Origin: Rhizophlyctis rosea
Taxonomy: Eukaryota > Chytridiomycota > Chytridiomycetes > Rhizophlyctidales > Rhizophlyctidaceae
Direction: 5' to 3'
Assembly: GCA_027596075.1 (NCBI GenBank)
Contig: JADGJC010000044.1
Span: forward strand, 62,001 to 126,000
Length of the DNA stretch: 64,000 nucleotides
Shown here: one piece after another, positions 1 to 12,070 of the stretch
Layout: the number at the start of each line of letters is the position of its first letter
Position numbering within the stretch: position 1 is the stretch's first letter
Position numbers and translations under genes: made by a program
The notes under the pieces: generated by a model
Database searches by the model: none
What the model was told of the DNA's origin: nothing
What the model saw: the letters and a program-made list of their open reading frames with translations, nothing else

Positions 1-270
1 GCAATTAATCTCATAGGGATCGGAACCGAAATGCAAATTGGGTTCGACAGCGACAATCACAAATGGAACCTACTTTGTCAACTTCATGTGAATGCAACAT
101 CCAAAACCCCAACCTAACAGGAGTACTACAGAACATATCGCGTGCAAATCAAACAATGCAAGCCATTCTCGAACTTCCTTATTTACATGATCCGTGGTCC
201 CCAATAGATTTTGATTCCGCTCGCCATACATCAAGACAGCAGCGATGCCACGTAACCCCAAGTCCATCCC

Positions 271-2223
271 TCAACCCGCACTTCCCCCCACGCCTCCCGC
301 CCCTCCCTGCTGATCATCCCGCCTTTCCCTCGCACTAGCCCTCCTGAGAATATTCATAACCTCCTCATGACCCTCCTCGGCGGCAGACTCCAAACAAAAT
401 TCCAGAACACGTCGATACCTTGCCCGCGCTCCAATATCAATGTTCGCAAAGTGCCTCACCAAAATGGCCACTGTGTTCTCCCTCCCCGCACGCGACGCCT
501 GAATCAGGGCAATTTCACGAGAGCTTTGATCCGGACCCTTTGTCAGCACCATCTGAACCACCTCCGTCTGCCCAGCCGTCGCAGCATACATCAACGCCCT
601 GTGGAGTGTTATCAGATCGGTTGGGTCGTGCTCAATCATAACTACAACGACGTCCACATGCCCGTTCTGTGCCGCACCCATCAATGCTTGATCGCCACGT
701 GTGTGGACATTGCACCCGGCGCTCAATAACGCTTTGACGACCCCCGCGTGGCCTTTTGAGGCCGCAAGAACCAAAGGACCCTCCCGTGGTTCCATCCCTG
801 AGCTCAGCAGCAGTTCGGCCACTTCGGTATGACCGTGCATCGCTGCGACCACCAGCGGCCGGTTGACCTTGTTCAGATCGGCACCCGCGTCCCTTAAGAG
901 CATCGCGACTTCGGCGTGACCCCTGCTGATAGCCTTCGTCAGGACCTCCTTCAAGTGCTCCGGAGGATGAGGACCAATTCCCAACGCTATTCTCACAATC
1001 TCCGCATGACCCCGTGTTGCTGCAGCAAGGAGCGCGATACCCGCCAGGGATGGCTCAATGGCCAGGATCACATCAGCAATTCGAACGTCACCAAATGTGG
1101 CAGCTTGGACGATCGCCATCTCACGTCCCATTTGACCGTTGGCGTTCAACGCTATTTTCACAATTTCCAAATTGCGCGCGTTTGCCGCGTGTGCCAGCGC
1201 CGAGTCCGCAACGGAGTATCGGTTGCCAAGGGTGTCGAGGGTCAATTGCACGGCGTCCTGGAGATCGTTGCTTGCGGCCACCTCCATGAAGAAGTTTAGG
1301 ATATCGTTGACGGGTTGGGGCCCGTAGCTGGCCGTCAGTAGGAGTTTCAGCATTTCTGGCTGCATTTTGAGTGACGTGTCGTGCGTGTAACGGACACATC
1401 CGCTGGCGGCGACGAGACAACCGAGATCGGTGAAAGCGCCCGTTTGCAGTAAGCGTTTTGTTGTGTTCAGGTCCTTTTGTTTGATAGCTTCTTCCAACAC
1501 TTCCTGTCGAGGATGGCAGTCGCGTTTGTCGAATTTTGCCGCTGCCTCTGCGGCATATGCGCAAATGATGTTGGGGTACCATTCGTTGTAGGCCCAGTTG
1601 AAACATTCCTCCAGACCGTGAGTGAAGTATCGCCAGCCTGCTTCGGCCCATAAGACGTCGTGCATGGTGATGAGAGCGCGATGTTTCTTGTCCATCATGC
1701 GAAGCGTGCGACTGACAACGGGTCCCGAGAGCCTGGCAATCTTTTGCATGAGGTCAGGCGGTAGTTCCGGTAGAGTGCCGGGATATGAGATTCTCCACAG
1801 CTTGAATTCGGGGTTGGAGATGCTTTTCACTTCCTCAAAGGACTTTTCGAAGCATGCAACGAGATCGTTTTTCCCACCTGTACAGTGCAGATCTGGGAAT
1901 GTGGATACAGATTGCGTGAGTTAATAGATGCGCAGCAAGAGCTGATGAGAATACATACCCCGACTGCGACACATCTCCTCCAAGCGATCTGTACTCAGAC
2001 TTTCAAAGAAGAGGTGGAGTTTGATACGGGTTGCCAGAGTCTGCAATGAGCCTTTGTGGTCGAGACCTGGGGAAAGGGGAGCCAAAAGGCGTCAAATATC
2101 GGAAGTGAGTGGTGTCCCCTTCAGTCACATACCGTATTCACGGCATTTTGCCTTCAAGTTGCCCCATGCTAGTCCGGCAACGGGTTTTTTCGCGGCGGCG
2201 GTGTGTGGGGCTTTTTTCGGCAT
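271..2223 (-). CDS. SAP-like / ankyrin-repeat protein
   Basis: Three exons (2223-2133, 2066-1959, 1877-271) join in frame to about 601 residues. The ATG at 2223 is chosen because the long last exon has no ATG at its open 5' end, and GT-AG introns with matching phase link it to this start. The N-terminus is basic (MPKKAPHTAAAKKP) and is followed by a SAP-like helix pair (LKAKCREYGLDHKGSLQTL, about residues 23-41), which in other proteins binds DNA. A short F-box-like stretch (ELPPDLMQKIARLSG) follows near residue 100. The rest is a run of diverged ankyrin repeats, seen as recurring GHAEVAxLLLxAGA-type units. The C-terminus is Gly/Arg-rich. Ankyrin repeats bind proteins; the combination suggests an adaptor, perhaps of a ubiquitin ligase or chromatin, but this is inference. 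No catalytic domain is visible. Confidence 0.82.
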
Positions 2224-2689
2224 GACCGGCAAGGGAATGACCCGTTCCCAGCGTCTCAGCAGTGGGTTTGATTGTGCTCGTATGCGGTGCAGTTGGTTCA
2301 CAGCAGCAAGGTGCGATTTTGTGGGTGTACGTAAATCGAAAACAACACGAAAAGCAAGGAATGAATGTGCTGATGATGATATCTTGACGGTGGGGTTGGG
2401 TATGTGAAGTGTAGATAGTACAGTTACTACAGTAGAAGTGCCTGTGCCATGTGGCTTGACGCGCCCCTTCATTTCACGTCTGGTCATTCGGACGCACCCA
2501 CCACCTGTCAACTCACTGTCGCCGGCGTTGGTGGTCGACAACCATCCTGTCCTGATCCTTTCCCACCAACCCATGCTGGTGGTGCAACCCCAAAGTTGTA
2601 TCATATATACTTTGCAACGGACCGTAGGAATACCTGTGCTCTTCAGGACGACGCGAAACTTCGACCAACGCACCGGCTACTCGTAGACT
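2224..2689. promoter_or_regulatory. Shared divergent promoter region, ankyrin gene / KNL1
   Basis: This 466-bp gap lies between two divergent start codons, so it must hold both promoters. A TATATA stretch at 2604-2609 lies about 80 bp upstream of the KNL1 ATG and is a candidate core element. No other motif is convincing. Confidence 0.4.
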
Positions 2690-5600
2690 ATGTTCCAGGG
2701 GAGCAGCAACCCACCTTGGGGCGCGAGCGCACGCAAAGACCCCGAACAGGTACCACAAATTACACTTCAATTGCGACGAGGAGAGATCTTGATGATCTAA
2801 CACCAAGCTGTAGAAGTCTGCTCCTCCTGGCGATCAAAACCTTGTCCCACATGCTGACTACGCCAAAGGTCCTATTGATCCCAACGGACCAGCCCTCATC
2901 CCAGACGTCTTTTCGGCACCAGTAACAAAATCAGCAGATGACAAGTATGAGGTTTTCCGCCAAAGAGATCCTGTCTGCATCGACTAATCATCCACTCTTT
3001 TCGCGTTCAGACTGGAAAAGAAGAAGTTGCGAAAATCCTTTGGACGACGCGTTAGCTTTGCGGCCACAGCACATGTCCGGTATGTTTACCCAAAGGTGCT
3101 TTCCAACGGGCGCTTGATCCTCATCTCTTTATAGATTGTTTGACAAAGATTCTGATTGGCCAAATCCCGCGACGCCGAAGTCCAATGCTCTTTTGTCTCA
3201 GGAGGATGACGAATCACCACTTCCCGTCAACGAGGGGGCTCCATTTGAGATCCCTGATCTGTCGTCGGTCAGGCGGACAAGGTTGGCATGGTTTCACAAG
3301 TCTGTAATCATACTCAGTGTTGACACTTCCTATAGCGATGCCTTCGAGCTAACACTGACTGGAAATGACAACCAAGCCGGGTCAAGTGGAGCTGACGGCA
3401 AAGATGCCAGTTACGAACATGATATCGACGCCGAGTAAGTGATGGGACTTCCGAGAGTGAAATTCCGTATCCATTCTGATTATCTTCTACATGTCAATAC
3501 ACAGAAACACAAGCTTCGATGTGCATTTGAAGGGATCTCCAGGAATGGAGCACAGCTTGCAAATGCGCAATGCAAACATCAGCATGTCCAACGCGCCGCA
3601 ACCACCTGCCTTTCCTGAATCCACCGATGCACCGCCACGATTGTATCCTGACCTTCCACCCGATCCAATACCCACTCAAATCCATTTCCACTCTGCGAAA
3701 CGAGACAGCATTGCACCCTTTTTCGAGAATATGCGCCCAACGCCAATGGAATCATTTGCGCCACCGCGCAATACTTCGGAGAAAACCAATGAAGGAATCG
3801 CATCATTGCGCGATCAAGACGCTAAGCGACCTCGAGACAGCATCGCAGCCTTCTTCCCTTCCAATGCCGAGGAAGACGTTGACGAGGACGTGGGGATAGG
3901 AGCCTCAACGCTCGCACCCGTCGGCGGTCAGCCCCTTCAAAATGCCTTGAATCCAACGTTCTACGAGGCACAAGGCGGCTATGACCCCGAACTCCAAGAT
4001 GAGTCGATGATGTCCATTGAAGAGCCGTCAGCGACACACAGCGAAAAAAGCGTGCAAGGGATCACAGAAGAATTGCAAAATGATATTTTGCAGGACACGG
4101 CTTTCTGTGAGTGACCTAACATCCGAATGCGAAATCCTTTGTTGAGCGCTTACAAGTCATTTTGACCACAGTGAATAACAATGATACCATACACGGCTTC
4201 TTTGTTAATCAAATCATTGACACGAAGAGTAGTGGTTTGTTCTATGCGAAATTGGGCTTTGCGATGATCGCTCTTTGACACATTTCTGCAGCAGTCGCAC
4301 CGGAAGTAAGCCAGCCTGTTCAGCGAAAGAAGCCTTTGGCACAACTGCGAGGACCACCCGAAGAGAATGACACCATTCACGCCTTCTTCGTCAATCAAAC
4401 GCATCAATCGCGGGGCCTTGGTCCGTATTTCGTCGTTTGCCGTTGTGTCCAGTATTGAGCTGACAGCTATTTGCAGATAGCGATGATGATTCATTTTTGG
4501 AAAGTCCGGACGTAATACCAACGAAACCTACCCCCACGATGTCTGAAGAGAATGATACAATTGGCAGATTTTTCTACACGGGAGCAATGGATGAAGGTTG
4601 GAACAGCTTCCCAAACATTCAAAGAAACGGACTCCTGACCAAGTCCTTCAATAGCACCCGGTGACAAAATGCCATTGTCAGAGTACCTCAATGATTCTTC
4701 GGATGATGAGGGCGAGGCCACAACTGGAGCTGCAAATACGATGGATATCACAAAGTGCATGGGAGGTATCATTAGCTCCGTACCAGTCCCGCCGACTCCT
4801 ACGGATGAAAATCTTGCTGGAGCACATATCGGTATGCCAGCAATTTGTGCGGTGTCACCAATCACCAAAATTAAATTTGCTCCTCCCAGGAGGAAACCTT
4901 GCCGATGCGGCAATCAGCGGCTCCCCAACACCAAATATCATCCAGCGTCGGCAAAGCTTGCGGCTGAGTGCAAAAAGATCAGCGGCTTCTCCCTCGCCGG
5001 CGAGTACACCCGTATCCGCCAGTGAGTAGTTTGCGAGTCATGAGCCTGGACACCTACTGAAGATTTTGCAGAGAGACGACGGCGGTCGATGGCACCTCCC
5101 GCTTCTAATGATCAACAAGAGCAAGGTACATTTGCTCATTTGGCTGCGATATACTGTTGCTAAATTTGTGATTTAGATGAGGTCGCCAACAGAAGTTCTC
5201 CCTCGCCATACGTACCACCAGCAGACAAGCAGGACAATCAGTCAAGCGCACCAGTTTCGGTCGTCGATCAAATCATGTCTCAAGATAAAGATGAAGGGAA
5301 GGGTTCGAAGGAGGCCGAGGACGGAAACGATGTGTCTATGAATGACCGCCTTCCCGAAGATGAGGATTTGGGTGAGCGAAATGCGACGGATCTTTCAATG
5401 ATGTCTTTCAACTCACACATAGTACATTTGTACTGCAAGACGACAACCTCATGAATGAGCAAATGTCCTTTGCGGACACTTCATTTGCAGCGTTGCCCGA
5501 CGTACCGCGCTTGAACGAGTGCGAGGATCAGCCTGAAGAGCCCCAACAACTAGAAAATGAGGTAAACGACCTGCAATCATTACTGACGACTTGCATCCGA

Positions 5601-7843
5601 GCACTGAAATCACCCCCAGGATCTTGATGCTGCACAGATTCTTACCTTGAAAGATTTCCTGGATGCGGTGTCTATCGACTTCAGAGATGAACTGGACATT
5701 GCTGTAAGAAGGAAGACAGATTCATTCAACACAGGAAATGGTGAGGTTAACGATGCCATACCTTCGGTGATCAAATGTGCATGGCTGACTCTAAATCTGA
5801 TATCAGATACCCAGCCAGTTTCCGATGTGACGTACTCAAAAGCAGAATACCTTTGGTTCGATGAGCTGGCGACTTATGAATTTGTGCGTTCCGCCAATTT
5901 GTATCCGGTTGTCACAATGTAACTGACAGTAGACACATGTAGGCATGCAAAGATTTGACGCAATCAATTGAATCGAGTCGTAAAAGTCTGCTTGAAGCCG
6001 ACGCCGAGATATCTGACAACCCCCCTCTCATCTTCTTCGACTTCGTGGATGGTGACGCCGAAGAAAAGGAGCGCATAATGGTCAGTGGTAAAATGATGAC
6101 TTCAACAAGAATGATGAAATGGCTTACGGCTGGAAATAGGATCAACTACGATTGACCAAGAGCGTTTCCCGCAATCAGGCGAAGCAGGCTTGGTATGAAT
6201 GGAAATCAAAGATTTTTGCGGAACTTGACCAGCGGTACAAACAGACAGGGCCTATGCTGGAAAGGGTGAGTTGACAGCGACCAAAATGATTGGGTGATGG
6301 CAGTCACTAACAGCGTCACCAGGATGCCGACTACATCGCCAAATTCTCAAAATTGCTACAGCCTATGGAGGATGAGGTTGACGGATGCATCAAGGACGCA
6401 GAGGGCGAGCTTGAGGAGCTGACGACGACGTTAGTCCTTATCAGCTTTCAGTTGCACCTTTTGCGCTTGCTAACATCGTTTGCAGACATCTGAGGCATGA
6501 GCAAGCGCAAAAGGACGAGATCCTCCGGCTCCAGCAGTCGCAACAAGAGCTGAGGTATGCTCAAACCGTAGCAACTGCATCAGTGTAACATTTTGAATGA
6601 ACATTCCTGCAGCGCCAAGCACTCTGAATTGGCTGCAGAACTGGCCAGGTTGGAAAGCCTCCTCTCCGAAGCTACCAACAAAGAGGAACAATTGAACGTT
6701 CATAAAATATCTGTCCAACAGGTAGGGTGACGGGATACCCTTATTACTGACCACTTTGCTAATCATCAAATGATGCCGCAGGCCATCAATATTGCCGAAG
6801 ACACATGCAAAAACACCATCGTGTTCGACATCAATGATCTGAACAGTTTGAGAGGTGAGACTATAACGCTGATCACAAGGTGTTCGAATTGATCTCATTC
6901 CCTTATCTTCCGGCTGAAGATGAATCGCGGCTGTTGGAGTCGATGCTGCACTGGCACGTCACGACCGTCACGACGAAGCAGTTCTGCCTCAATTACGATA
7001 ATGTTGTGCAGCTTGTTATGACGAAAGTGGCGGGAGGTGTTCGACCAGAGATTCAGCTGTCTTATGATCCAGTGAGTGGTGTGAACTTATTGGGGTAAAG
7101 AAGACATTAGCTAATTGGGAGGGTTGCAAGCGAACACAATCACGGCTACTGCAGCAACCCAATCAAGGCAAAGATCAGGCGATGATTGAGGGGATGGGGA
7201 TACAGCGGGTCAGTATGCTTTTTGTTGTGACTATAATGAGAGGTTTCTTACGCTGTCCTGGCTGCAGATTACGGCCATCTTGTCAGCCGTACAAGCAGGT
7301 GCTGGACTTGTGTCATCTATGGAGGATGTCCCGAAGGTAAAGCAAATTACCAGTTCTTGTGCAAAAAAATGTCCACAAATTTCTAACAATCTGCCGTCAT
7401 TAAGATGACCGATGCCGTTTCACGTGTGTGGAACTCCCTCCGGATGATTTGGAAAGATGTGAAAAGGGCAGAAGAGGATGTTCATACCACTTTCAGTGAT
7501 TCGTGCCCAATGGACGACGTTGCTGTGTCGAGTACCTTCTTTTGTCGCAGGTCGCGCACGAAGTTCGGTGTTACGGTTGATTGCTTTGGAGATGGTGGAA
7601 AGAGGTGTTATCCAAATGGGAAGATGACTTGGAAGGTTGATCTTGAGTATGGGGCTGCTAGGTAAGACGGCGGGTCATATTCTTATTCATTCCTTTCCAT
7701 ATTTGCTGAGGTGTTTGGGTCATAATAGTGAGGACGCCATCGACGAAATCCTCCGCACGACACAGCCTGGGGATGGACGGCTTGTGCGCGCGTTTCGACG
7801 ATTGCAGGAATACGTTGAAGGGCTTGGAATCGGTGGTCGATGA
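2690..7843 (+). CDS. KNL1: Kinetochore scaffold KNL1 (Spc105/Spc7)
   Basis: This is the outer-kinetochore scaffold of the KMN network, which recruits PP1 and the Bub checkpoint proteins. It is split into about 20 short exons. Exon 1 (2690-2749) starts with ATG and is joined by GT-AG introns to 2814-2944 and 3011-3079. The PP1-docking motif is intact at residues 77-80 (GRRVSFAATAHVRLF). A disordered region follows with one clear MELT-type motif (TMDIT, 4741-4752), a weaker AFELTLTG, and five copies of [DN][ST]IxxFF. A basic RRRRS site near 5080 fits an Aurora B target. The Spc7 domain begins at about 5650 (FLDAVSIDFRDELDIAVRR) and continues through TYEFACKDLTQSIES and coiled coil (5960-6720). 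The beta segment LLESMLHWHVTTVTTKQF and the C-terminal RWD region (to YPNGKMTWKVDLEYG) bind MIND and possibly Zwint-like partners in other species. Some internal exon edges (around 6850-6880) are uncertain. Confidence 0.93.
3704..4574 (+). repeat. Five-copy [DN][ST]IxxFF protein motif in KNL1
   Basis: Five degenerate copies lie at 3704-3724 (DSIAPFF), 3836-3856 (DSIAAFF), 4183-4203 (NDTIHGFF context), 4369-4389 (NDTIHAFF) and 4554-4574 (NDTIGRFF). The last three sit in separate small exons, and two of them share the longer form NDTIHxFFVNQ. KNL1 proteins are known to carry arrays of MELT repeats in this region. These copies lack a normal MELT core, so they may be a diverged or independent docking repeat. 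Confidence 0.85.
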
Positions 7844-8000
7844 GGATGAGAGTGGAAGTCAAGATTGCTGAAACTTTCTTATTGTATATACATTGCGGTG
7901 TTTACAAAGAATGGGAAAATGGAAACAGTATAAGTTATCTGCAGTGTTATCGATTTTGTGGGGAGGAAGTAAGTGATGGGGCATGCACCCTCCCCTTCTA

Positions 8001-10991
8001 CTATGCTGGACCTTGGGTTTCCGCTTCCAAGTTCGCGCCAGCCAACAACGATTCTTTACTCCCACCATCATCCCGTCCTTTCCCACCTTTCCGTTCCGCC
8101 TCCCGCATCAGCCGCTTGAGCCGCCGTCTCTGCCTATCTGTTTCTATCTTATCCAATAGTACATTGAAGTTCCTTAGAGATGACTCCATCAGCTCGATCA
8201 GCTGCAACATTTCCGGTGGGGTTGTGGCGGCTGGTTGTGGTGCTTGTGGGATGGTTGGCACATTACTATTATCAACACCGACGGCTTTAGTCCCGCCTAC
8301 CCCTCCCAAAGCCCTCGACAGTTGATCTGACATGTTTTGGATGTTGGCAATTTGAGCTTTCTCGGCTGTTCTTCTTGTCCGCGGTTGTAACGTTTCCGCC
8401 TTCTTTGACCCCAAGTCATCTGGCATATTGGTTGATCTATTGGGCCTTTCCTCCTCTGTTGGTCCCACAGTGATTGATCGAAGCTCATCCAGAGACGGGA
8501 TTTCCTTCCAGTTTGGTGGTGTGTGCGTTTGGTTGTTTCGTGCGTGGTATGGGCTATGTTGTGGTATGTTTAGGTCGCTGAGCAAGGAGTTGAGGAATGG
8601 GAATAAGGGTGGTGCTGATGGTTGTTGTTCTGTATGTCCTGGCGCCCGTATTTGGTTGGCTGACGTATTTATGGGCCGTTTCGAGTGCACAGGTACCGGA
8701 TTGTCGGCAGGCAGGTCCTGCTCCAAGCCCACATCGGAAGATATGTCAGATGTGAAGTGCTCTACACGGGACGATCTGGATGCCCAAGCATTACGTGGCT
8801 GTGCATTTGGAGGTGCCGGGTCAATATGATGATATAGAGCGTTGACATGCCACCGTTCAATAGGAATGTCGGGCTCTTTCAGGTTGAACCAATTTTCGGC
8901 AATGTCTGCGACCTGATCGTGCATCCAATTGACGCCAGGAATAACCGCAGCGGCAATGGGTTGCTCTCGGTTTTCCGGTGGGTGTTTGGAGTGTCCGTGG
9001 GCTTCAGATGGCTTCAAGGTCCGCCTTTTGTGGATCTTTGGCTTCAGGGGTTTGGTTTCAACAGTCTTTTGACAAAATGAGCATCAGCCTATTCACCCAA
9101 TGCAGGAAAGTCCATCAGTCATCGCGCCAACCTTGAATCTTTCATGCAAATCCCGCAATGCCCGCGTCACTGGCCGTTTATGCGCCGGTTGTGCAGGGGC
9201 GCTACCAACACGAAAAGGTGGTCGTGCCTGCATCGCCATTGCTTTCCATTTTGATCCCCTGAATGCCGCTCTCTTCTTGGCAGAACTAGCAGTATGCCGA
9301 TAGTGGAATTGTTCCATTTTTGAGCGAGGTCGTGATAACATGAGTGTGTCAGCCAATGGGTTCGCTGCATCCAGCCATTGGTCGATCGGCCGAGATATCT
9401 AATGATCCGTCAGGATGAGCAAATGAACGACAGTAACTTCGAGCAAGAAACTTACAAGGCTGTCCACCATCTCAGCTAGAGCTCGGATGTGTTCTTTGGC
9501 TCTCTTGTAATTGCTGGCCATTAGATTGCATATAACGGACCATGGATGTTGACCTGTTCTGATAACTTCAGCTGGATTGGATCATTATTAACAATTATGG
9601 CTCAACCCGTTGTAGTACCACAATGATTATTTCTCAAATCAACAATAATCAACTCCGTGTTAACATTCAAGACCTCTTCCACTACAGGCACACTGGCCTC
9701 GGTTATCCCGTTGTACTGAAGATCCAAAGCTGCACTGAAGTTAGGTATCAGGCTGGCGGCACAAATGAATCTGCGCTCCTACCGACTACTCCAATTTGCT
9801 CTCGCAGAACTTCCATCAAGCATTCTACTCCTTCATCTCCAAGGCGGTTGCAGCAGAGATTTATGCGCCGCAATGTTGATAGACTGCTTGCAGATCTCGC
9901 AACACGTCGTGCGTGCGTTTTGCCTTTCGGTGGATGGGGTAATTGATCAGGAGTAGTTGATCGAAGAGTGGTTGCCCATCGCGCTGCCTCGCGACGTACG
10001 GCATGACTCTAATGTATTCTCCAATTATGTCAACTGATACATACATCTTTATTTGATGAGGCTACCTTGAGAAGCCCAGCCATTGTTTCTGCACCTTCCG
10101 CAGTCAGGTCGCAATCGGCAAAGTTCAAATGGAGGAGAGTGCGGGAGCTCTTGAGGCTTGGAATGAGGCCTGGTTGGGTAAAGTATGTCACAGTTCCATT
10201 TTTTGCGCCGGCATGGTAACGAATGTATTTACAGAGAAGTCCGTCATCTCCCATTCGGCTTCTGGCAAGAGACAAGTACCGTAGAGATTTGTTGTGCATT
10301 ATACCCTGATGGACTGTTACCATAAATGTCGGAATGTTGAGGTAAAACAATTACTCAAAGATAGCTTACCTTGGATAGCAGTTGCAAATGTTTCAAGTCC
10401 AAACTGATGCCAGCAATCTCGATCTCGCACACATTCTGATTCGTAATCAGAAAGTCCTTGAAGGTGCTTTTAATATAGGTACATGAGATCCATCAGAGGG
10501 GATTATTGTTGTATGACACTTTATTCTTTGAGTTGACTTACTTGGCTAGGAGCAAAAGAACACGTGGGGATGAGTGCGCGGGTGGGATCTGCTTCGGATA
10601 TGTTTGAGATTCTCTGCCGCGTGGATTTGATGGCGCATAGTATTTGCTATCTGCTCAGTAGGTGCTACTTTTAGCTTGATATTTGATCGAGAATGGCAGT
10701 GGGGATCAGGCGCTCACCGTTTATGCCCGCGCTCGTGAACAAACTGCTGCTGAGGAATCTTGCGCCCTTCAAACTGGAATCATGTCTCAACGCGGCCAGC
10801 ACGGGGTCCCAGTCCTCATCTTTTTTGAGCCTGTCAGCGTCAACGCACAAGATGGCCTTCATTTCAAGCTCTGGACCGACCACATCGGCACGGACTGGCT
10901 GCGAGCGAATAGCACACGCTGAGAAGTATGATTGCCCAAAATTTGTTGTTCCCCCACGATCTAGTATTCGATGGCGATGACACTGGGTCAT
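8001..10991 (-). CDS. CEP78: Centrosomal/basal-body LRR protein CEP78
   Basis: CEP78 is a leucine-rich-repeat centriole and basal-body protein needed for normal cilia. The N-terminal exon matches the conserved start of the family (YFSACAIRSQPVR, then VDADRLKKDEDWDPVLAAL). The next exons carry LRR units: RYLSLARSRMGDDGL, LLHLNFADCDLTAEGAETM and, further down, a basic region (SSAKKRAAFRGSKWKAM) equivalent to the region after the LRRs in animal CEP78. The large last exon (about 9017-8001) is disordered and ends in a coiled coil with MESSLRNFNVLLDKIETD, which resembles the C-terminal CEP78 helix. The start is set at the ATG at 10991, just before the conserved block; an in-frame ATG at 11087 is possible. 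The gene is convergent with KNL1, with a 157-bp gap. Exon borders between 9100 and 10670 are approximate. Confidence 0.86.
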
Positions 10992-12070
10992 TACTTTGAA
11001 TGCGCTGGGACTGAGTTTTGACCGCGATTGTGGCCTTAAAGTGATGGGCGAGTGGAGATCTAGAGCTAAGATGCCAGCAGGCCGCAAGAGCTTCTGTGAG
11101 TTCCGGTATGAATCGTGTGATCACGTCTGAAGAATGACGCGTAATTGCGGTGTGGTATGGTTGTTATGGTTGTCAGGTATTTACTACAGCGGCACCCACT
11201 ACCTTCCAATGTATGTTTAGTACGCTTGATAAGGCAACAATAGGTATGGTAGAGCAGCCAGTGGATATGTACGAGTTGTATGGCCGCTTGCAGCAAGATG
11301 CTCAATTAGCTTACGTGAGAAGGCAACCAGCCGGCAAGCCACACGATATGAAAATGATGCATCGACTGATGGCGCATTCGTGGGTAGATTGCGAAGTCAA
11401 AAATGGGTCAACAAACTTGCGATTCACTTTCACACCACGTTTGATAAACAATCTGTTTCTCATCTAATTTTACATACCTATTGGATAGTAGATGTTGGTG
11501 GCAGCTTTGCAGGTAAATGTGTGCATAGTTGCCCGTAGCAAGTATCGAGGTAAATCTGACTTTTGTTTACAGGTTGCTCCTCGAATAATTGGGTGAGAAC
11601 TGTTCAAGTGACTTCAACTCAACGCTCAACAATCTCGATTGGTAAAGTCCGGTCACTTATACAAAGGGAAGCTGTCTTTTACCCTCCACCCTATCCCGCC
11701 CTTCCTCCCCTCCTTGCCTTTCATCACTTCCTGCACCCTCCCTGGACTCTGGCCCAACTCCTCCCCTCCTTGCCCCTCCCAAATATTCCTTCCCACCCTT
11801 CCTTTTCGGTACTTATATCTGTTCGCTGTGTTAGTCGAGGGCCCCTTGTTATTGTTGTCCTTGTGGTTGTGGCAGCGTGTTGGACGTGAGGATAGCAGAC
11901 GAGCGGCCTTATAGAGCGGTCTCAACTTGGACCTTGTCAGTGTATTTACACACTGTTGAAACAGTGGTGACACGTCGCCACATCAAAAACAAGGGGCACT
12001 CATTCTTGTCCACACGGAGTACTGACAATATCAATTCTACTTTTTTGTAATTCCCAGTGCCATCTGAAAC
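10992..12070. other. Divergent intergenic region CEP78 / KH gene
   Basis: The 1.08-kb gap holds the two outward-facing promoters and a long pyrimidine tract. An open frame on the + strand at 11150-11467 has no recognisable domain and is not called. A T-rich stretch ending in CCCAG just before the KH-gene ATG (about 12058) could be the 3' end of a 5'-UTR intron. Confidence 0.5.
11679..11812 (+). repeat. C-rich polypyrimidine tract upstream of KH gene
   Basis: About 130 bases are almost entirely C and T on the + strand, with repeated CCCTCC/CCTCCC blocks. The tract lies about 260 bp upstream of the KH-protein ATG. Such tracts can be promoter elements or, if transcribed, binding sites for poly(C)-binding KH proteins. 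Confidence 0.7.

Noticed and set aside
11150..11467. 105-codon + strand frame upstream of the KH gene
   Set aside because: Starts with GTG, no domain, ordinary composition; probably promoter or UTR sequence.
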